Source: Apis mellifera
Taxonomy: Eukaryota > Arthropoda > Insecta > Hymenoptera > Apidae
Reading direction: 5' to 3'
Assembly: GCF_003254395.2 (NCBI RefSeq)
Contig: NC_037638.1
Location: 27,563,649 to 27,627,648 of the forward strand
DNA: 64,000 nt
Shown: one piece after another, positions 47,400 to 61,712 of the stretch
Layout of the letters: each line of letters starts with the position of its first letter
Position numbering within the stretch: position 1 is the stretch's first letter
The notes under the pieces: generated by a model
The model's input: only the letters and a program-made list of their open reading frames with translations
The model's database searches: none
Told to the model about the DNA's origin: nothing
Made by a program: the position numbers and the translations under genes

Positions 47400-49150
47400 A
47401 AAACAACAGCCGATGGCGGTCGTCGGTTTAATTAAAATCTTCCAACTACGATGCGTCTAACGCACCTATCGTTCGCCGACTTCCTCCTTCTTTCCAACCA
47501 TTCTCCACCTTTCCACGTTACAATTCTTGGCAATGACGGTTGTTGGCCACCGGCCAAGATCAACCGGTTCGCGATATCGCCGTAGAAGAGGACGCATCCG
47601 ACCGAGATAACGTAATTAAGACTTTTACTTTGAAATCTCACCGTGCTCGTCTCATCCTCCTTCTTTGCTCTCTTAAATTCACCACTTTCCACAGATTATC
47701 GCGCCGTCTTTAATTCTCCACCGCCATTTTCAATGGACGAAACAAAAGCTTTTTTTCCCTTCTTTTTTCCTCCTCCCCTTTCTCGTCGCCGCCGCCGCGA
47801 TTGTTACGAGATAGTTTCAGCGCTTAAAAATAGATTTCCTCGAGGCGCTATCTTTTAATTTGCCGTCAACAACGACAACGACAGTCTCGCGATTACGACG
47901 ACGACGAAATTCGACGCGTTAAAGAAACAAAAAAAGAAGAGAGAGAAAGAAAGAGAAAAGAGAAAAAAGCGTAAAACTTGCAACGATACGATAGATACGT
48001 ATAATATATATGTATAATCTCTTAAACAACTTACTCTGTACGATTTAACATTGGTCGAGATGTCGACGACGCGTCGCTCGTTGCCGAGCACAATGGAATA
48101 AGAGAATGAAGCAAAGAAGAGGTTGGAAGTGAAAGGATAGTCGGGCGAGGGGGGGGGATGGGAGGATCCCGCGGTAACTTTGGAAACGTACAGCCACTTT
48201 GTATTCCGAGATTCATTGTTCACCGCAACTCGAGTAACCTACAAGCTTAAGCCATGTATTATGCGGGACCACCGGCAAGACGCCATATAAATGCCCCGGA
48301 AGGTTACTCTTCCCTGTCGGTCCTTATCCTGTTCGCGGTCTGACTTGTCGTGTTGCGTGTCACTCCGCCTTAAACAATACCAACCTACCTCCACGAATCT
48401 CTACTTTCCATACGTGAAAACGTTTATCGCTATTTTCTACGTTCGCCCCCTATTTCGCTTCGTTTCGTTTCCATAATGTATCCCCACGCTATTTCAATTT
48501 CGATCGTATCCAACAACTTTCTCATCCTTCGTGCCAAATAATTTCAAAAACCGAATCCAATTTAGAATTTTCCGTCAACGATTTGAAAAGCGATCGGATC
48601 GAAGGGAGAAAAGATTTTGGCATCGCGACGCGGTGATCCGTTTATTTTCGATAAACGGTTTGAAAGAGAAGAATCGACGTTTGTCCCGCGACGAGAAACA
48701 GGGGAGAAGTTTCATCGTTATTGGGTGGCGATCGAATAAACCGTAATAACTTTTCTCCGGCGGCGGTTTAATCGCGATCGACAACAGTGGCGAGTGCAAT
48801 AACCCAGACGCTGTATCCACTTTCCTGGTAACCGTAATTAAACGCACGTGTCACTGGGAACGATAACGCTTTGCGATATGTCGGCATCGCGAACCAGATC
48901 CGGTGGGAACGTCGCATCCGCTTCAAGATAATTGTGACCGATCGCTCGTTACGAGGCTCGTTAACCACGAGAACCGCTATCGGCCCCGTGCTTGTCATTG
49001 CGGATATTAGCCTCGGATCGTGCCTCGAGCCTCGCCGTCTATATCCGCCGAAACCATCCACCTTCTGGATCGCACCGATCCTATCGAAAAATCCGTTCCA
49101 AGATTAACCACTCCCGATATTCGTTTCCTAATCCGGCGTCGCGTTTCGAT
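47400..49150. other. CpG/GC-richer block, no supported gene
   Basis: A broad segment with more CpG and C-runs than its surroundings. It includes a G9 run at 48149-48157 and a CATATAAATG TATA-like word near 48284 in GC-rich context, but no TCAGT initiator at the right distance. Several medium ORFs on both strands overlap each other and show no family resemblance. It may be regulatory or an unrecognised 5' exon. Confidence 0.3.
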
Positions 49151-51751
49151 CTTTGGATCAACCGATGTTTCCCTTCCCTTTACTTCCTTAGTAAGCGTAA
49201 TAAATTACACGTGGTTCCACCAATTCGATGTTCGTGCGTATCGAATATACGATCGTAGAAGTTGTGGATGGAATTTTCTTTTCTTTTCTTTTTTTTTTTC
49301 AGTCAGTAAAACTTTTCGAATTTGTCTCTAATAAAGATCCGTAGAGATTTAGAGAAAAGATAATATATTCACGTATCATCGGAAGTAATATTTGATAGGT
49401 GAATAAATATATTACATTTAAATTGTACGCGTATAATTAAACGTATGTACCACGTAAAGCGTATATGTACGCGATAGGAATTTTAAACGGACATTGAAAT
49501 TATAATTATATCTCTATTTTATATTTCAATTAATTTATATTCAAATTGATATCGAATTATGTGCACGTGTATCCAAATTGATTATTTTACCTTTAAACAC
49601 TGTTGACCAAAGTTTATAAAACAAGAATTATTTTAACGCAACGTTTTCAACTCGTTGGAATAGTTCGTTTAAAAAAATTGATAAAAAAAATAAAAGTCGT
49701 TTGGCGCGACGAACAAAATCCAAGTTATTTTTATAACTTTGTTACTTAGAAAAATAAAATTTTTCGATTCGACTGCTCGCGCCGCTGAGCGCTATCCAAC
49801 GCGCTCATTTCCATTATTGGTCCACGTCATCGTTTTTTAACATTTTAGGATGCGACCTGTTTCGCGATAAATCAAAGCTGCTTCGATCGTAGTTTCTGAA
49901 AGCGTTTTCAAACTACCGGAAAGGCCATCAGTTTCCACGTTTCTGGTTACACGTGGTCCGTGACAAATCGAAGCTTAGTGGACCGAATCTCCAATAGTAG
50001 ATGCAAGTTTCCAAGTTGCAAAAATCATTGTTCCGTCGTTTGTACGCGAAGATGAAAATTATAATAACTTGCTTTAGGCATGACGAACGAAAAATAGAAA
50101 AAAAAGAAAAGTGGAAACGACGGAGAAACGATGGTCCGGAGTAGCGTGGATACGCGAGATATTTTTGCTCGGGGGTATTTTTCGAGTCGAAACGGAATTT
50201 TCGAGGTGGCTCGTGTACACCGAGAGAAACCGTCGAAAAGATCGATCGAAGCCAGACAGCTTGAGAGTCAACTCTTCAGACTCTATAGCCACTCGAGTAA
50301 GCATCGGGGAGCAGTGTATTTCTAGAACGGATGAAATTCTTTTCAAGATGGTTTATCGTCAGGAATAAATGACCTCAATTTTTACACCAAGTGCGTCGTT
50401 CATACGTATCACTCTTTCGTCATATTCGTTATATCGTTTCGTTCGATTTTTCTCGACCCCAAACGCGATATCATATTTCTTTTTACGCTTTTCACGCGAC
50501 CGTTAAGTCCCGAATCCATCCTCTCTCTATTTTTTTTTTTTTTTTTTAGCCCGAACAACGATAGAACGCGTTCCCTCTTCGCGTTACAATCTATCGATCC
50601 CTACTTCCCGTCCGTTTCTTTGCGCGCACGGCAACCATTTTCATACGATAAAAAGATCGTGTCGCGCAAAGTCAAACGCGTACCATTTTTAAACTCCAAC
50701 CTCGATATTTCAGGATTTATCATCTTTTCCATCATCTTTTTCTCTTTTTTTTTTTTTTTACCTAAAATTTCTCGACATCTCTTTCGTTTCCCCACTTTCC
50801 ATTTGTCTATAGATTTTATCCCTACGATGGATAAAAAATTCGACTACCAATATTCTCCGTGTAACGACGACGATATATTTTATCGGAACGGAGGAGTTGC
50901 TCGATCGACGATAATCAAAACGATCGATGAAGTAAACGAAACGCGGGATCAAGCGTTTCGCAATTCGAAAAGTTTTATTTATATATCGGGCAGTGACACG
51001 TTGGTAACGAAACTACCGTGCGTGCAATTGCATTCGAATGGGAAACAACGCATACGTCGAATGGTCAAATATCGAGGATCGCTCGCGTTATCACATATCT
51101 CCATTTCCACTCTACGCTTTTTCCACGAAATACGTTTCAAACACGACGGATGATTCCACGTAACGATCGAACAGAAAGAACAATGTATCCAAGATGTTTC
51201 GTTCTTTTTCTTTCTTTTCGCTACTTTCGTTTAATAATTTTTCGCGCAACAGTGTCGTACACGCGTATACGTGAATTTCATCGAACGAATTCCCATTATT
51301 CGCACGAAACCAAGATCTGAACTGTCTCTTTCCAAAGCTTTTTCTTATCTTCGTGAACGTGAAAATCATTCTTTGGATATTATTCGTGAAACTTTAAAAA
51401 CTTTTATTCTCCAATTCGTTCGCAAACTCTTAAAAGCATTTCGTCCGATAACGCGAATTCGTTAGAAGAAGAAGGAACGAATCGCATCGAGATGAATCGG
51501 AATTTCGATGGGAAGATAGTGAAAGCGACTAAGGTATAAGGGATAAAAGTTGGGTGAGAAGATGATACATTTAAGGGACATAAAAGGGACAGAGGGGCGA
51601 GAAAAATAAAAAGTGAAAGAAAGGGAAGGGAGGGGGAAATGGTTGGTTCACGGGCGAGCGACAACGCGAATCATTTTCCCTTAAAGCTTCCCTTTGCCCC
51701 GGCCAGTGTTCCGTTCCGAAAGCAATTTGCCCTGCGGACCGTTGTGCCACC

Positions 51752-51752
<1 letters not shown>

Positions 51753-51786
<34 letters not shown>
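51753..51786. repeat. (TA)17 microsatellite
   Basis: Thirty-four uninterrupted bases of alternating T and A inside an otherwise GC-richer stretch. Confidence 0.95.
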
Positions 51787-51787
<1 letters not shown>

Positions 51788-53770
51788 GCCACCTCCTCGT
51801 GGATCCAACGGACTGGCAAAAAAAGGGTTCGAGGGTGGGGCTCGTTACGTCTCTCGGATGAGGTGAATTCAGAGTGCAAAGGGTAGAGGGGGGGAGAAGG
51901 GAAACAAGTCAGAATTCTCTTTCGAGTTAACCGCGGAACAGGCTCTCGGTTTCCGGTTAGTCGGTCCCAAGTTGTGGACATTCCGATTTTTCTCTCGATT
52001 CAAAGGACCGACGTAATTCGCTTCATCGCGATTTACCGATTCTCCCATTTTTTCCGTTACGCTTGCCGAGAATACAACCATCCCGAAACGCATCGTCCCG
52101 TTAAGCTTTAAATTTCACCTTCTTATCGTTCACCTACTTTATTATTTCCACGATGATTTAATTTTTCTTTTTTCCTTTTGTGTACGTACAATAACGGGAA
52201 CGTAATTGAAAATATAATACGGTAGATAGATAAGATTATATAAGAGTAAAAGTTGATTTAAATAAACGCGTAACTCATATCTTTTTTATTCCTCTTATAT
52301 CCCCCTCTCTAAAGTAAAGATAATAAAGTGGCTGAAATAATTCGAAAAGCTACTTTTAACTTTGGAAAAATAAAAAATTCTTCCGGGCACAAGTTCTGAT
52401 TTAAGCTCCATCGGAAATCTCTCGGAGGATTATTAAAAAGGAAGATTATGCGATTCGTATGCGATCTTCCAACATTTTCAATTACGGAATTATGTTTTAG
52501 AATTCGAGATCAAATATCCTCGGATTATCTAAATTTAACGGTAAGTGGAAAAAGCACGTCATATCGAATTAAGGGCGGAAATATCGCGAGCAAAACGGTA
52601 TTTATTGGTGAATTTTTTGAAAATCAAACGAAAAAGAAATTTCTTTAAAAAAAGAAAAAAACACCGCGTTGAAAATCGGTCGATTAGGCGACATTTCATC
52701 CGCGAAACAAATTTGCACCTTCGACTTTCGAAGTTCGAATCGATAAGATGGAGAAAAAAATTTTCTTTTTCAAGTATTCTTTGCCATCCTCGTAAGATAT
52801 ATAAAATTTATATCGTTACGATACACATGTGAATATTTAAATGGCTCGAGTTCCGTTCGAAATCTTCAGCGAGGTCAACGTCGCGATATCCTTTTCGCGA
52901 GATAAATAAGGGAAAGATGGTCGGTCTAGAGAAATCTTTCTCCACCCTTTAAAAATTCTCTCGTCCGTTTCTTTCTTCGACCGAATCGTTATCTTCGATT
53001 CTCTCTTCAAATTAATCGCAATCCACTCGGGAATCCAACTTCGCATTTATCGGTTTTACGCGGCCTCCTTTTCTTTCTTACTTTTTCATCTTTCAGCTTC
53101 TTCTTCTTCTTCTATAACAAGGAGACAATTTTCGCGGAATACGCGAGTGAAATCGCGACCAATACGACTCGTTTCGAATCGATTCCCCTTCGATTTCTCT
53201 CCCAACTGCTACGCGTTGGGAAAATTGGCGGAAAAAATTGGTAAAATTCGAATCGATGCTGGATAAAAATATACTTTTTTTTTTTCAATACGTCTCTTTA
53301 CGTATAATTTGGGACGAAAACAGAGATAAAAAAAGAAAAAGTCGATAGACACGTGAATTTTCTCCGTTTATTCCCCCCTCCCCGATATATTTATCGAAGC
53401 GTGAAACGAGCGATGAAAAGCGAGGAGGAGTTTTGACACACGCGATTCTCGCGATCTTTCATTTGGAATCGGACGATAACAGACTTAACGGGCCTTGAGA
53501 ATAATGGAAAGAGGATAGAGGAGGGGGTAGAGAAACAGCAGCCATTGATCGCGGCCTTCTATCGTACACGTATAACACGCGTGTATTGGCGGAAACAATT
53601 TCTGCGTGGCGTCAAAGCTGCGCCGATAACCGTGTGGCAGCTAGCTAACTCTCGTTACTCGATTCACGGTTCACCTTTGTCGAGGAAATCCTTCTCTAAC
53701 AAAATTCAATATCCACCGAATGGTGTGCGGATTCGCGTTGCAAAAGATTACAACCTGCCACCTTCCCGCT

Positions 53771-53808
53771 CCCCTTCTTTCTCCCCTTCTTTCTCCCCTT
53801 CTTTCTCC
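53771..53808. repeat. 12-bp tandem repeat, three copies
   Basis: The unit CCCCTTCTTTCT occurs at 53771-53782, 53783-53794 and 53795-53806 without change. Its regularity produces repetitive Ser-Pro or Lys-Gly peptides in ORFs on the two strands, which should not be read as genes. Confidence 0.95.
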
Positions 53809-55009
53809 ACACTTTTCTACAACACGTTGGAACGTACAAGGTATAATAATTAAGCTTTTCGCTGTATCGCGATAACGTAAAAGAAAAGATCAAAATTATG
53901 GGGGAAAAAACGCTTCTTCGATTATAAAATATCGTTCGATGATATTCCGGTTTACTCGCAGCAACTACGCTCTACTCTCTCTCTCTCTGTCCTCCGACCG
54001 CGATAAATCTTACTTTGCCCCTTTTCTCTTTACTCTCCGCTTTCTCCCGCCACAATTTCACCCTCTACCTCCTAATACAAATTTTCTCTCCGTTCCTGCT
54101 CGCGTCCCTCTTTTCCTTTTCTCTTAATATCCCTCAATCCCAATATACCTCCCCACTTGTCCTTATAATAGACCATTTGCCGAGCTCCACGAGCTCTCCC
54201 TCTCCTCGCGTTTAAATATATTTTCATCCTTTTCGCTTCGTCCGTAATATAATTGTCGTTCGATTTCATCCTTTAAATATTCGAATTAATTATCAAACGT
54301 ACGTATATCTCGTGGCACAAGCAACCCCAATTATTATTATTATTTACGTCGATCGAAATGTCGATGATGTTACAGTTTAACCTTTGCGCCCCACCTTCCA
54401 TTTACTCGTCCCTCACGGACTTTCCAAACTAACGGCGACAGCGCGATATCGATTATGCCCACAGGTATTTTCAAATTTAACATTATCGCTGTGTAGCGTT
54501 TCAGGAAACGATGCGTTTCGGGATAACGATAAGCCGAATCGATTGTAAAAATGAAATTGCGACTACGTTGCTCGAGTCGACGATTTGGATGTTATCGCAA
54601 TCACGTATGCGACCCGCTATCGTAACGTAACGATACCATGCACGCCGTTTCTTACGACCTTGGATCATAATCTTAGGGTCGAGTATAAATCGCGAAGCGG
54701 GAGGAAGCTCGTTTAACGTCCCAAACGGAGCACAAATGACGGTTTCTCTCTCGATCGACACCGATCATCCATCGAAATATCTTTCGATCGACGCTTCAAC
54801 TTTGATTCCAAAGCGCGAAGAAACTTGATAAATTTCATGGTCGATGGACATAGTACGAGAAACGTGAAAAATTATTGCATCGGATGATGGAAAATAAAGC
54901 ATTCGATACTCGATTAAACGATTTTTTTGGACGAGAAAACGATCGATTTTGGAAGATTGGAAGGATTCTCCGAATATTCGAAGACGGCGACAGCCAAGGG
55001 AGTGTCGAG

Positions 55010-55200
55010 ACATAGGCGCTTAGACAGTCTGAGCGTCATCCTGATTCCATTAAGATGACGGCCCACCGGGCTTATGTTTCTCCAGTCCGCTTTCGAATAT
55101 ATATATACTTACTCTATTTGCCATTTACCATGCTGGAGTAACTAATTAGCAAAGAGGCGATAGATACCATCTTACATGGCCTATTTCCAAATCTACAATC
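55010..55200. promoter_or_regulatory. Candidate conserved non-coding element
   Basis: A ~190-base block of balanced composition with no low complexity except a short TA run. It includes a TAATTAGC homeodomain-type core. No open frame stays convincing. The call is by contrast with the flanks only. Confidence 0.25.
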
Positions 55201-56409
55201 GCAATTAATATTAAAATTTGTGTCGTTTATATTTAGTTTGATAAATGAATGTATATAAATGTACACGTAAATACGACTGGTACATTTAGCAGGTAATAAT
55301 TTAAAGACGTTGATTCGAAAGCATTTTTCAAGTGTACGGCATGGTATCGTAAATGAATTACCCTCGTTTCACTTTGTGTGAAACGGAATCAACGTTCCAA
55401 CGACGCAAAACCTTTATTCGCGTACTTTTTCCGTTACGTGCAGAATTAATAGAGGCGGAATAGAGGGGAACTTATCTCGAGAAAAGGCAAAGAAAATATG
55501 AGAATTTAAAGCAAACCCCGTATTTCAGACGACTGAATATAACAGTTGTAATTTTTTTTTCCTCCGAGACTGCGTACATTTTACATACGTGCATCGGTAC
55601 GTTCTCGCTGCGAATCTATAAATTTTGAATCGAAAGGTAACAACTTGTAACAAAAAAAAAAAAAAAGAAAATAAGCGAACGAATCTTACCTTTTACGAAA
55701 GATTCGTCGCGACAATTTCTTGGAATATATATAAGAAGACGAAGGGAAGACGCGATCCGGTCGATTTGCTAGATTTCGCGTCCATTTTATTAGAGGAGCC
55801 ACTTACCCCAAATGGCGGAAAATGACGGGCAATTATTTACTACGGCTGGTCGAAATAGTGAAAACTGGAAACAGCCGGTCTAATTTCATGCCAGGATAAC
55901 CACCGCGGTCGCGACCATTGAATAGAGCCAAGTACGGGAGACAAGTTGATTTCTGCCGTTCTACCGTGTACCATTACATCCATTTCGTCAAAATTCTACC
56001 TCGCTCGAAATCGAGACTATTACCGCCAAATCGAAATATAATTTTCTGGACATCGACCTTCTTCCGATCCGTTTTTTCCATCTTCGAGTTTTTTAATTGG
56101 CGCAACAATTCTTCAATCACTATAAAACGTATGAAACGAAAAGAAACGAACGTCAATCGTGTCCATCTACTGAAACTAGATTCGATCTATCTTCTCGTCT
56201 GGTAAAATTCCAGAGCACGGGGTCAATCGGTATAACCTTGTAAGAATCAGCGTTATATGGGCGATATGTACGTCGCAGCGTGTATGAGATTCGGGACGAA
56301 GGGATGGCCAAGATTTTCGACGCTTCGCTTTGCATACTAATAGCCCGGTAATATCCTTTGTATTATAACCCTCCACCTACCCCTCTTTATGTATATATAT
56401 ATATATGTA

Positions 56410-56600
56410 TTCGTTCACCGTGGTGCCACAGTAACCGGAGACTCTGCATATGGATACGATGGTGCGTTCCAATACTACGTTCCGTTATCGCAATTTGCAT
56501 CTCAGTGGTAATGAGTTGGTAGGAATTAACGTTATGGAAAGACGTCGTGGAATCGAGTAACGGAGGGAGAGAGTTACGTCAGAAGGGAAACGTCTTGCCG
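56410..56600. promoter_or_regulatory. Candidate conserved non-coding element with octamer
   Basis: A balanced block directly after a TA run, containing CATATG (E-box type) and ATTTGCAT at 56493-56500, plus ACGTC words. Candidate enhancer; not demonstrated. Confidence 0.25.
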
Positions 56601-59600
56601 TTTTTGACCGAACAACAAAGTCGATTCAAATTAAGATACTCGTATCAAATCTGCGAGATTTAATTCGTTATTTGAGAAAGAGAAAGAGAGAAGAAATCAT
56701 CGAGTTTAAATATCGTTTCGTTGGTCGAGTCGTTCGCGTCTTACTTCCTTATCGCGATAGGCCAATCTACCGACGTTATATATACGACGGTTAGTTGCGT
56801 GTTCCCGTTGCACGCGATCCCATACTGGTGTGCGCCTAGCGTACTAGTTTCTTTTTCGATGTAGCAATTAGACGAGCATCGTGAGGATAATTACAAATAC
56901 GCTACATGTACTCAATTTTATTCATACCACTTATCGAGCCGCCGTGGAATTTCCGAGTATGTAAATACCACGATTATAACCTATACCGATTAAACGAAAT
57001 TCGACGCATTTGTCGTAAATTACGTAAATGGCCGTGAAGATATATCCGTGGATTTTTAACTTCCGCTCGCGATGATTTTTATGATCAAACTTGTACAGAG
57101 GAAACGTGTGTGTGTCGGTGCGAAGAGGGAGGGATTATTTTCTCGTGCAGCGCGAAGGGCGTTAAATCCAACATTTGACGTAACGGAATTACCAGGGATA
57201 CAAAGAGTCGAAATAACTGTAAACGGATTCCGAGTATTCGCTCGAATATGTATTCCGATCTACTCAACGGAGAACATTTCTTTTTTTTTTTTTCCTTTTC
57301 TGCCTACACGATTTTATCGCATCGAAATCAGCTTCCTCGAAAATCATGGTTTCGCGTAAAACGAACGATCGAAATTCCTTCGAAATCGAATCGAATTTAT
57401 TCCCTTTTTCGCTTACGAGCAATCATATTTTTATCGCGCAAAGACTTTCTCGATCAAAGACGCACAACTGAACCGTTATTCCGATTATTATTTTGTTCGA
57501 AAAAACTCGATGCGATTTTCGAAAGCGAAGCAATTCGATCGATACTTGTTTAAATTTTATCAACTTGTCGTTACGGATATATGAAACGACGTATTAAACG
57601 TCGTAATAACATTTTTTTAAACTTTTAAAACATTTAATTTTCTTCGTTTCCGTTGGCAAAAGTAATTACACGAGGGGAGAATGGTGGAAAAAAGCGGAAG
57701 TGGTGGATGGTCTGGTGAAATTGCAACCCTTCTTACGGGATTTCCAGCCCAACGGGGAATTTTTCTCTCGTTGTTTCGAGGGGAAAAAAATTTAGACAAC
57801 ACGAAAGTCGGGGGAAAAGTTGGATCTTGATACGTCGTTCCTCGTTGCGACGCGGAATTGAACCGTGTGACCGGGTAAAAGAGCAAGTATTCGTGCACGG
57901 TGAACGAAAACGACCGTGGACCGTCTTCCCCATTCCCGGCGCAGCTACCATCGCTATCTTACCTCTAAACAAATTTAATTAAAGTCGAGACGAGCAAGAA
58001 AGTGCCATTCTCGAGGAAATTGAAATTAGACGCAGGATTCGTCGCTTTTACCTTTACTTTTCTTTCTTCCTCCTTTTCCTCCTCCATCCTTCTCCTTCTA
58101 CAATTTGTTACAATTTATTTCCCCATATATTTAGTTTCGTCGAATCGATATATATATATTTGATTCATGAATTAAACGTAACATTTTTATTACCTCCGTT
58201 TGATTTGACGATATTTCAACTCGTAGATATTTCATCTGTGAGATAATTCCGAACCGACTTGCAAACGAACGAGTAAGAAACATCGAGTAACGAACAATCG
58301 AATCGTGTACTTTTGTTCGAGGGAAAGAAGGAAACCGATCGGTTTTCCATCGAGTATAACTGTCGTTCTTAGAAAGAGTTATTTTACGATTGGTACACGC
58401 AATCGCTACACCCCTTCCTCTTCTCTCCCCCTCTCTTTTTTTCCCTTCTTTGTACGAACAAAGCACCGGATTCGACAATTTCCTACGCTTTTCTTATCTT
58501 CTGGAAATTCGATGTAACGTCGCTTCTGCGTTAAATTTCCAGAAGAGACAGTTCAAGCGATCGAGATTAAAAGAATCGTATTAACGAAGAGAAGATTTTC
58601 GCAGAATTTCGATCAACGGATAATTGCCTATCTTTCGATCATCGAGAAAAATACAAACACGATACGAAATGTTAGAAATAAGATCGATTCGTATTTATTC
58701 GTGCGTTTAAAGAGAAGCAACCTAAATTCCATTTCGTGTTTATCGCTTGGAACGATATAATCGACATCGAATCGATTTTGAGCAAGAGTTATTCTCTTCA
58801 CCGAGAATTCTACGAAGAATGGAAACTTTATCGATTCGATTGCTTTTTTCAATGTTTGTTTCAACGTTTGTTTGCTCGAAAGATAATTTGGAAATGATCC
58901 AGATTATGATAAAATTTAATCATCTACCATGGCTAACGATAATGAGTACTCACTTATGAGGTTAACGTAGAAACTTTGGATCTATCGAATTACCGATTTA
59001 CAGAAACGTATTAATTTAAACGATCGTACACGCTTTGTCGCTCGATTTCACTTAATAAATTCCTCCATTACGATTCGATGGCCAAATACGATTTAATTTG
59101 GCACAGCAGAATGGTAACGACAAACGCGAGATAAAGCTTCTATACGTATAAGATCTTGATATTCGTGAAACGCGAAAAATCATCGAATTTCAATAAGGTA
59201 AACGAAGCTCGCGTATGCCAAATATCGGGTAAAACGGTTTACACTGTTCGCCGTTGAATCGCTTTCGCTCGATGCAAGATTGATCTTGCCAAATCTAATT
59301 GACTTTACCGACTTGGAATAATTGTGTTTGTCGACAAATTATCGAGTTACTCGCTTGCCACTAACTTTTAAGAGTAAGATGTATTCGCCTCGCTTCCATT
59401 CATTACCATCTACCAATTTTTCTCCACACGAAAAAGAAAGTATATATTCTGCTTTTTCTTTCATCGTAGATCAAATTCAAGAAACGATCGAGTTCTTGAG
59501 GAGAAATTTCTGAAAAACTTCTGGTTATATGTAAGTACCAATTTCCATGAAATCGTCGAAAAGGTCAATTTCAATTTTAGGCGATAAGTTTTCCGTTTTC

Positions 59601-61712
59601 CAACGAGGTAAAATATTAAAATCTGTTATCAATAATTTCATTTATATATTTCGCGTATATGCGAGTAAAATGAAAAGTCACGTTGGTCGCATCGTTCGAT
59701 CGAACAGGATTAAATATGCTTTCAATAACGATTACGTATTATATTTTTCTTTACTTGTGTTTAATTTTTGATTAATTAGCAAAAGTTTCCTTTTTTTCTT
59801 TTTGTATTTATGTTTATGCACGTTATGTGTATTTTTTCAAAAGATGAGAAGAGCTATAGCGAAATGGCTCGGCTTGATCGAGTTTGCGGTATCGTATCGC
59901 GATATTCTTCGACAAAAATTTTAAACGCGACGTATAATTTTAAATCCATTTTCCGGAACTTTAATGCAATATAATATGCAAAGATTCATCATTATGACGA
60001 AGAGAAAAATTTTTAACATTCTTTTTTATCCGTTTTATTCGACTTGCAGGAATTTATTTCGAACAAGTTACGGAAAATTTGACGACAATTTCGGAATAAA
60101 TTATACGATGATTCGTTTAAAATTGTAGATGAATCGTTACGACGGTCTTGGCGAAATTCATCGAATCTATCCTCTCCGTGAGTTTTCGGATTAGAAAAGT
60201 TGAAGGATCGTCTCCGTCTCTTTTTTTTTCTCGCCCCCTTTTTTTTTCTCTCTCATTTCGAACGAAAAGTCACGGAGCGGGCCAAAGGTGTGTTTATTCG
60301 ATGGAACGATTCACTTTAGAGTTTTAATCCGTTTTCCATTAAAAGCTTTACAAACCTCTAACGGCTGACATTTTATATCTACCCGATTTTTCCCGTAGCA
60401 AAATAACGGACAATGCAGTCCGTTGTATCACTCGTATCGTTTCTCGGACTAAAATCATACATCGTTTTCCAACGGAAATTTTTCCCGTTTTGGAAAATAT
60501 GTTTTATAATCGATCAATTTTATGCAAGTTCCATTTATAAATATATAGAAAAATATTTGATCATCTTACCAAAGGCTTTCGTACATTCGGCTCCGCCGAA
60601 TCTACATTTCATTCCTTGCGTATCTCCACTCTTGGTATATTACGTTATGTCCTTTAAAGAGAGGAGCGCGCCTTATTTGCATCGACGTCGTTTGAGTTTC
60701 GTTCAATCTACATCTTTCCCTTTACTCCTCGAATAAATTTTAGCATTAATGTTATAATGGAGGAAATGAAAGAGTTTAAAAAAAAAAAAGAAAAATAAGA
60801 AAATTACACGAAACGAGAGTGTAGTTTTACATTTCTACACAAAATCTGTATTTTACCTTTGTTTGTATCTTCGTCATCTCTTTTTCGATCATCGAAATAT
60901 CGTACGATGATGATATAATTACGAGATACGCGAAATAGACACGGATTCGATTTACGATACGGATAATTAGTCGGGATATTAATACGATGGATCGTGTAAT
61001 TAGTACTCGAAAAGGTAAAAGATGAATATCGATTACGGATACTGCTTTCGGACGATCGTTAAGAAGCCAACTAAAAGAAATGATATATTTCGAGTAGACA
61101 ATTACATCAACAATAAAATAAATAAGATTATGATAAAACAATGAATCGTTTAACTCGAACGTTATGTATCTAGATTCTCAACCTGTGCTATTATAGTCAG
61201 TTCGAAGATAAACCGAATCCGACCGAAACTTTTTATCGAAATCTCGATATCTTATTCTCTCTATTCCAACTAAAATTAACGGTGAGATGTGATTTTACCT
61301 TGGATTAATTTAAACACGTCGGTTCGTTCAAGATAATTAACTCGATTCTAATTCGATTCGCAATTATCAATATTAACTCTTATTTCCAATGTTTACAATG
61401 TAATTATTTGCGTAGCTTTCGTATATATCTTTCTCGATCTGATATTTATGCTAATTAAAAACAAGTTTTATACACGTTATATGCACGTGCGTGTCTCGTC
61501 GATGCTTTGTCAGACGAATAGAACAAAAGGATGAATTGATCGATAGTCGGCGCAACACGCGATACGCGATGAGTTACGATTCGTGATGATTCCAATTAAA
61601 CGATAATTCTGTAATAAGTGATTAAAATCGATGACTCGTGACTATCTCGGCGCGAGCGAGAGTTGTATAGCGAGATACGCGTACCAATTAGCGGAATAAT
61701 CTCGTTGTTTAG

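Larger units (their letters stand above)
49151..61690. other. Gene-free region with candidate regulatory blocks
   Basis: No coding gene is supported. A 177-codon ORF at 50620-51153 contains long poly-Phe and irregular segments and looks accidental. Balanced, complex blocks that resemble conserved non-coding DNA lie at 55010-55200 and 56410-56600. A consensus donor exists on the minus strand at 55806-55801. Repeats include TA at 51753-51786 and a 12-bp tandem repeat at 53771-53808. Confidence 0.4.

Noticed and set aside
50620..51153. 177-codon plus-strand ORF, the longest in the right half
   Set aside because: Contains long Phe runs from poly-T and shifts between unrelated compositions; no signal, domain or splice context supports it.
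53545..53893. Ser-Pro and Lys-Gly repeat peptides on opposite strands
   Set aside because: Both come from the same 12-bp tandem repeat (53771-53808), not from genes.
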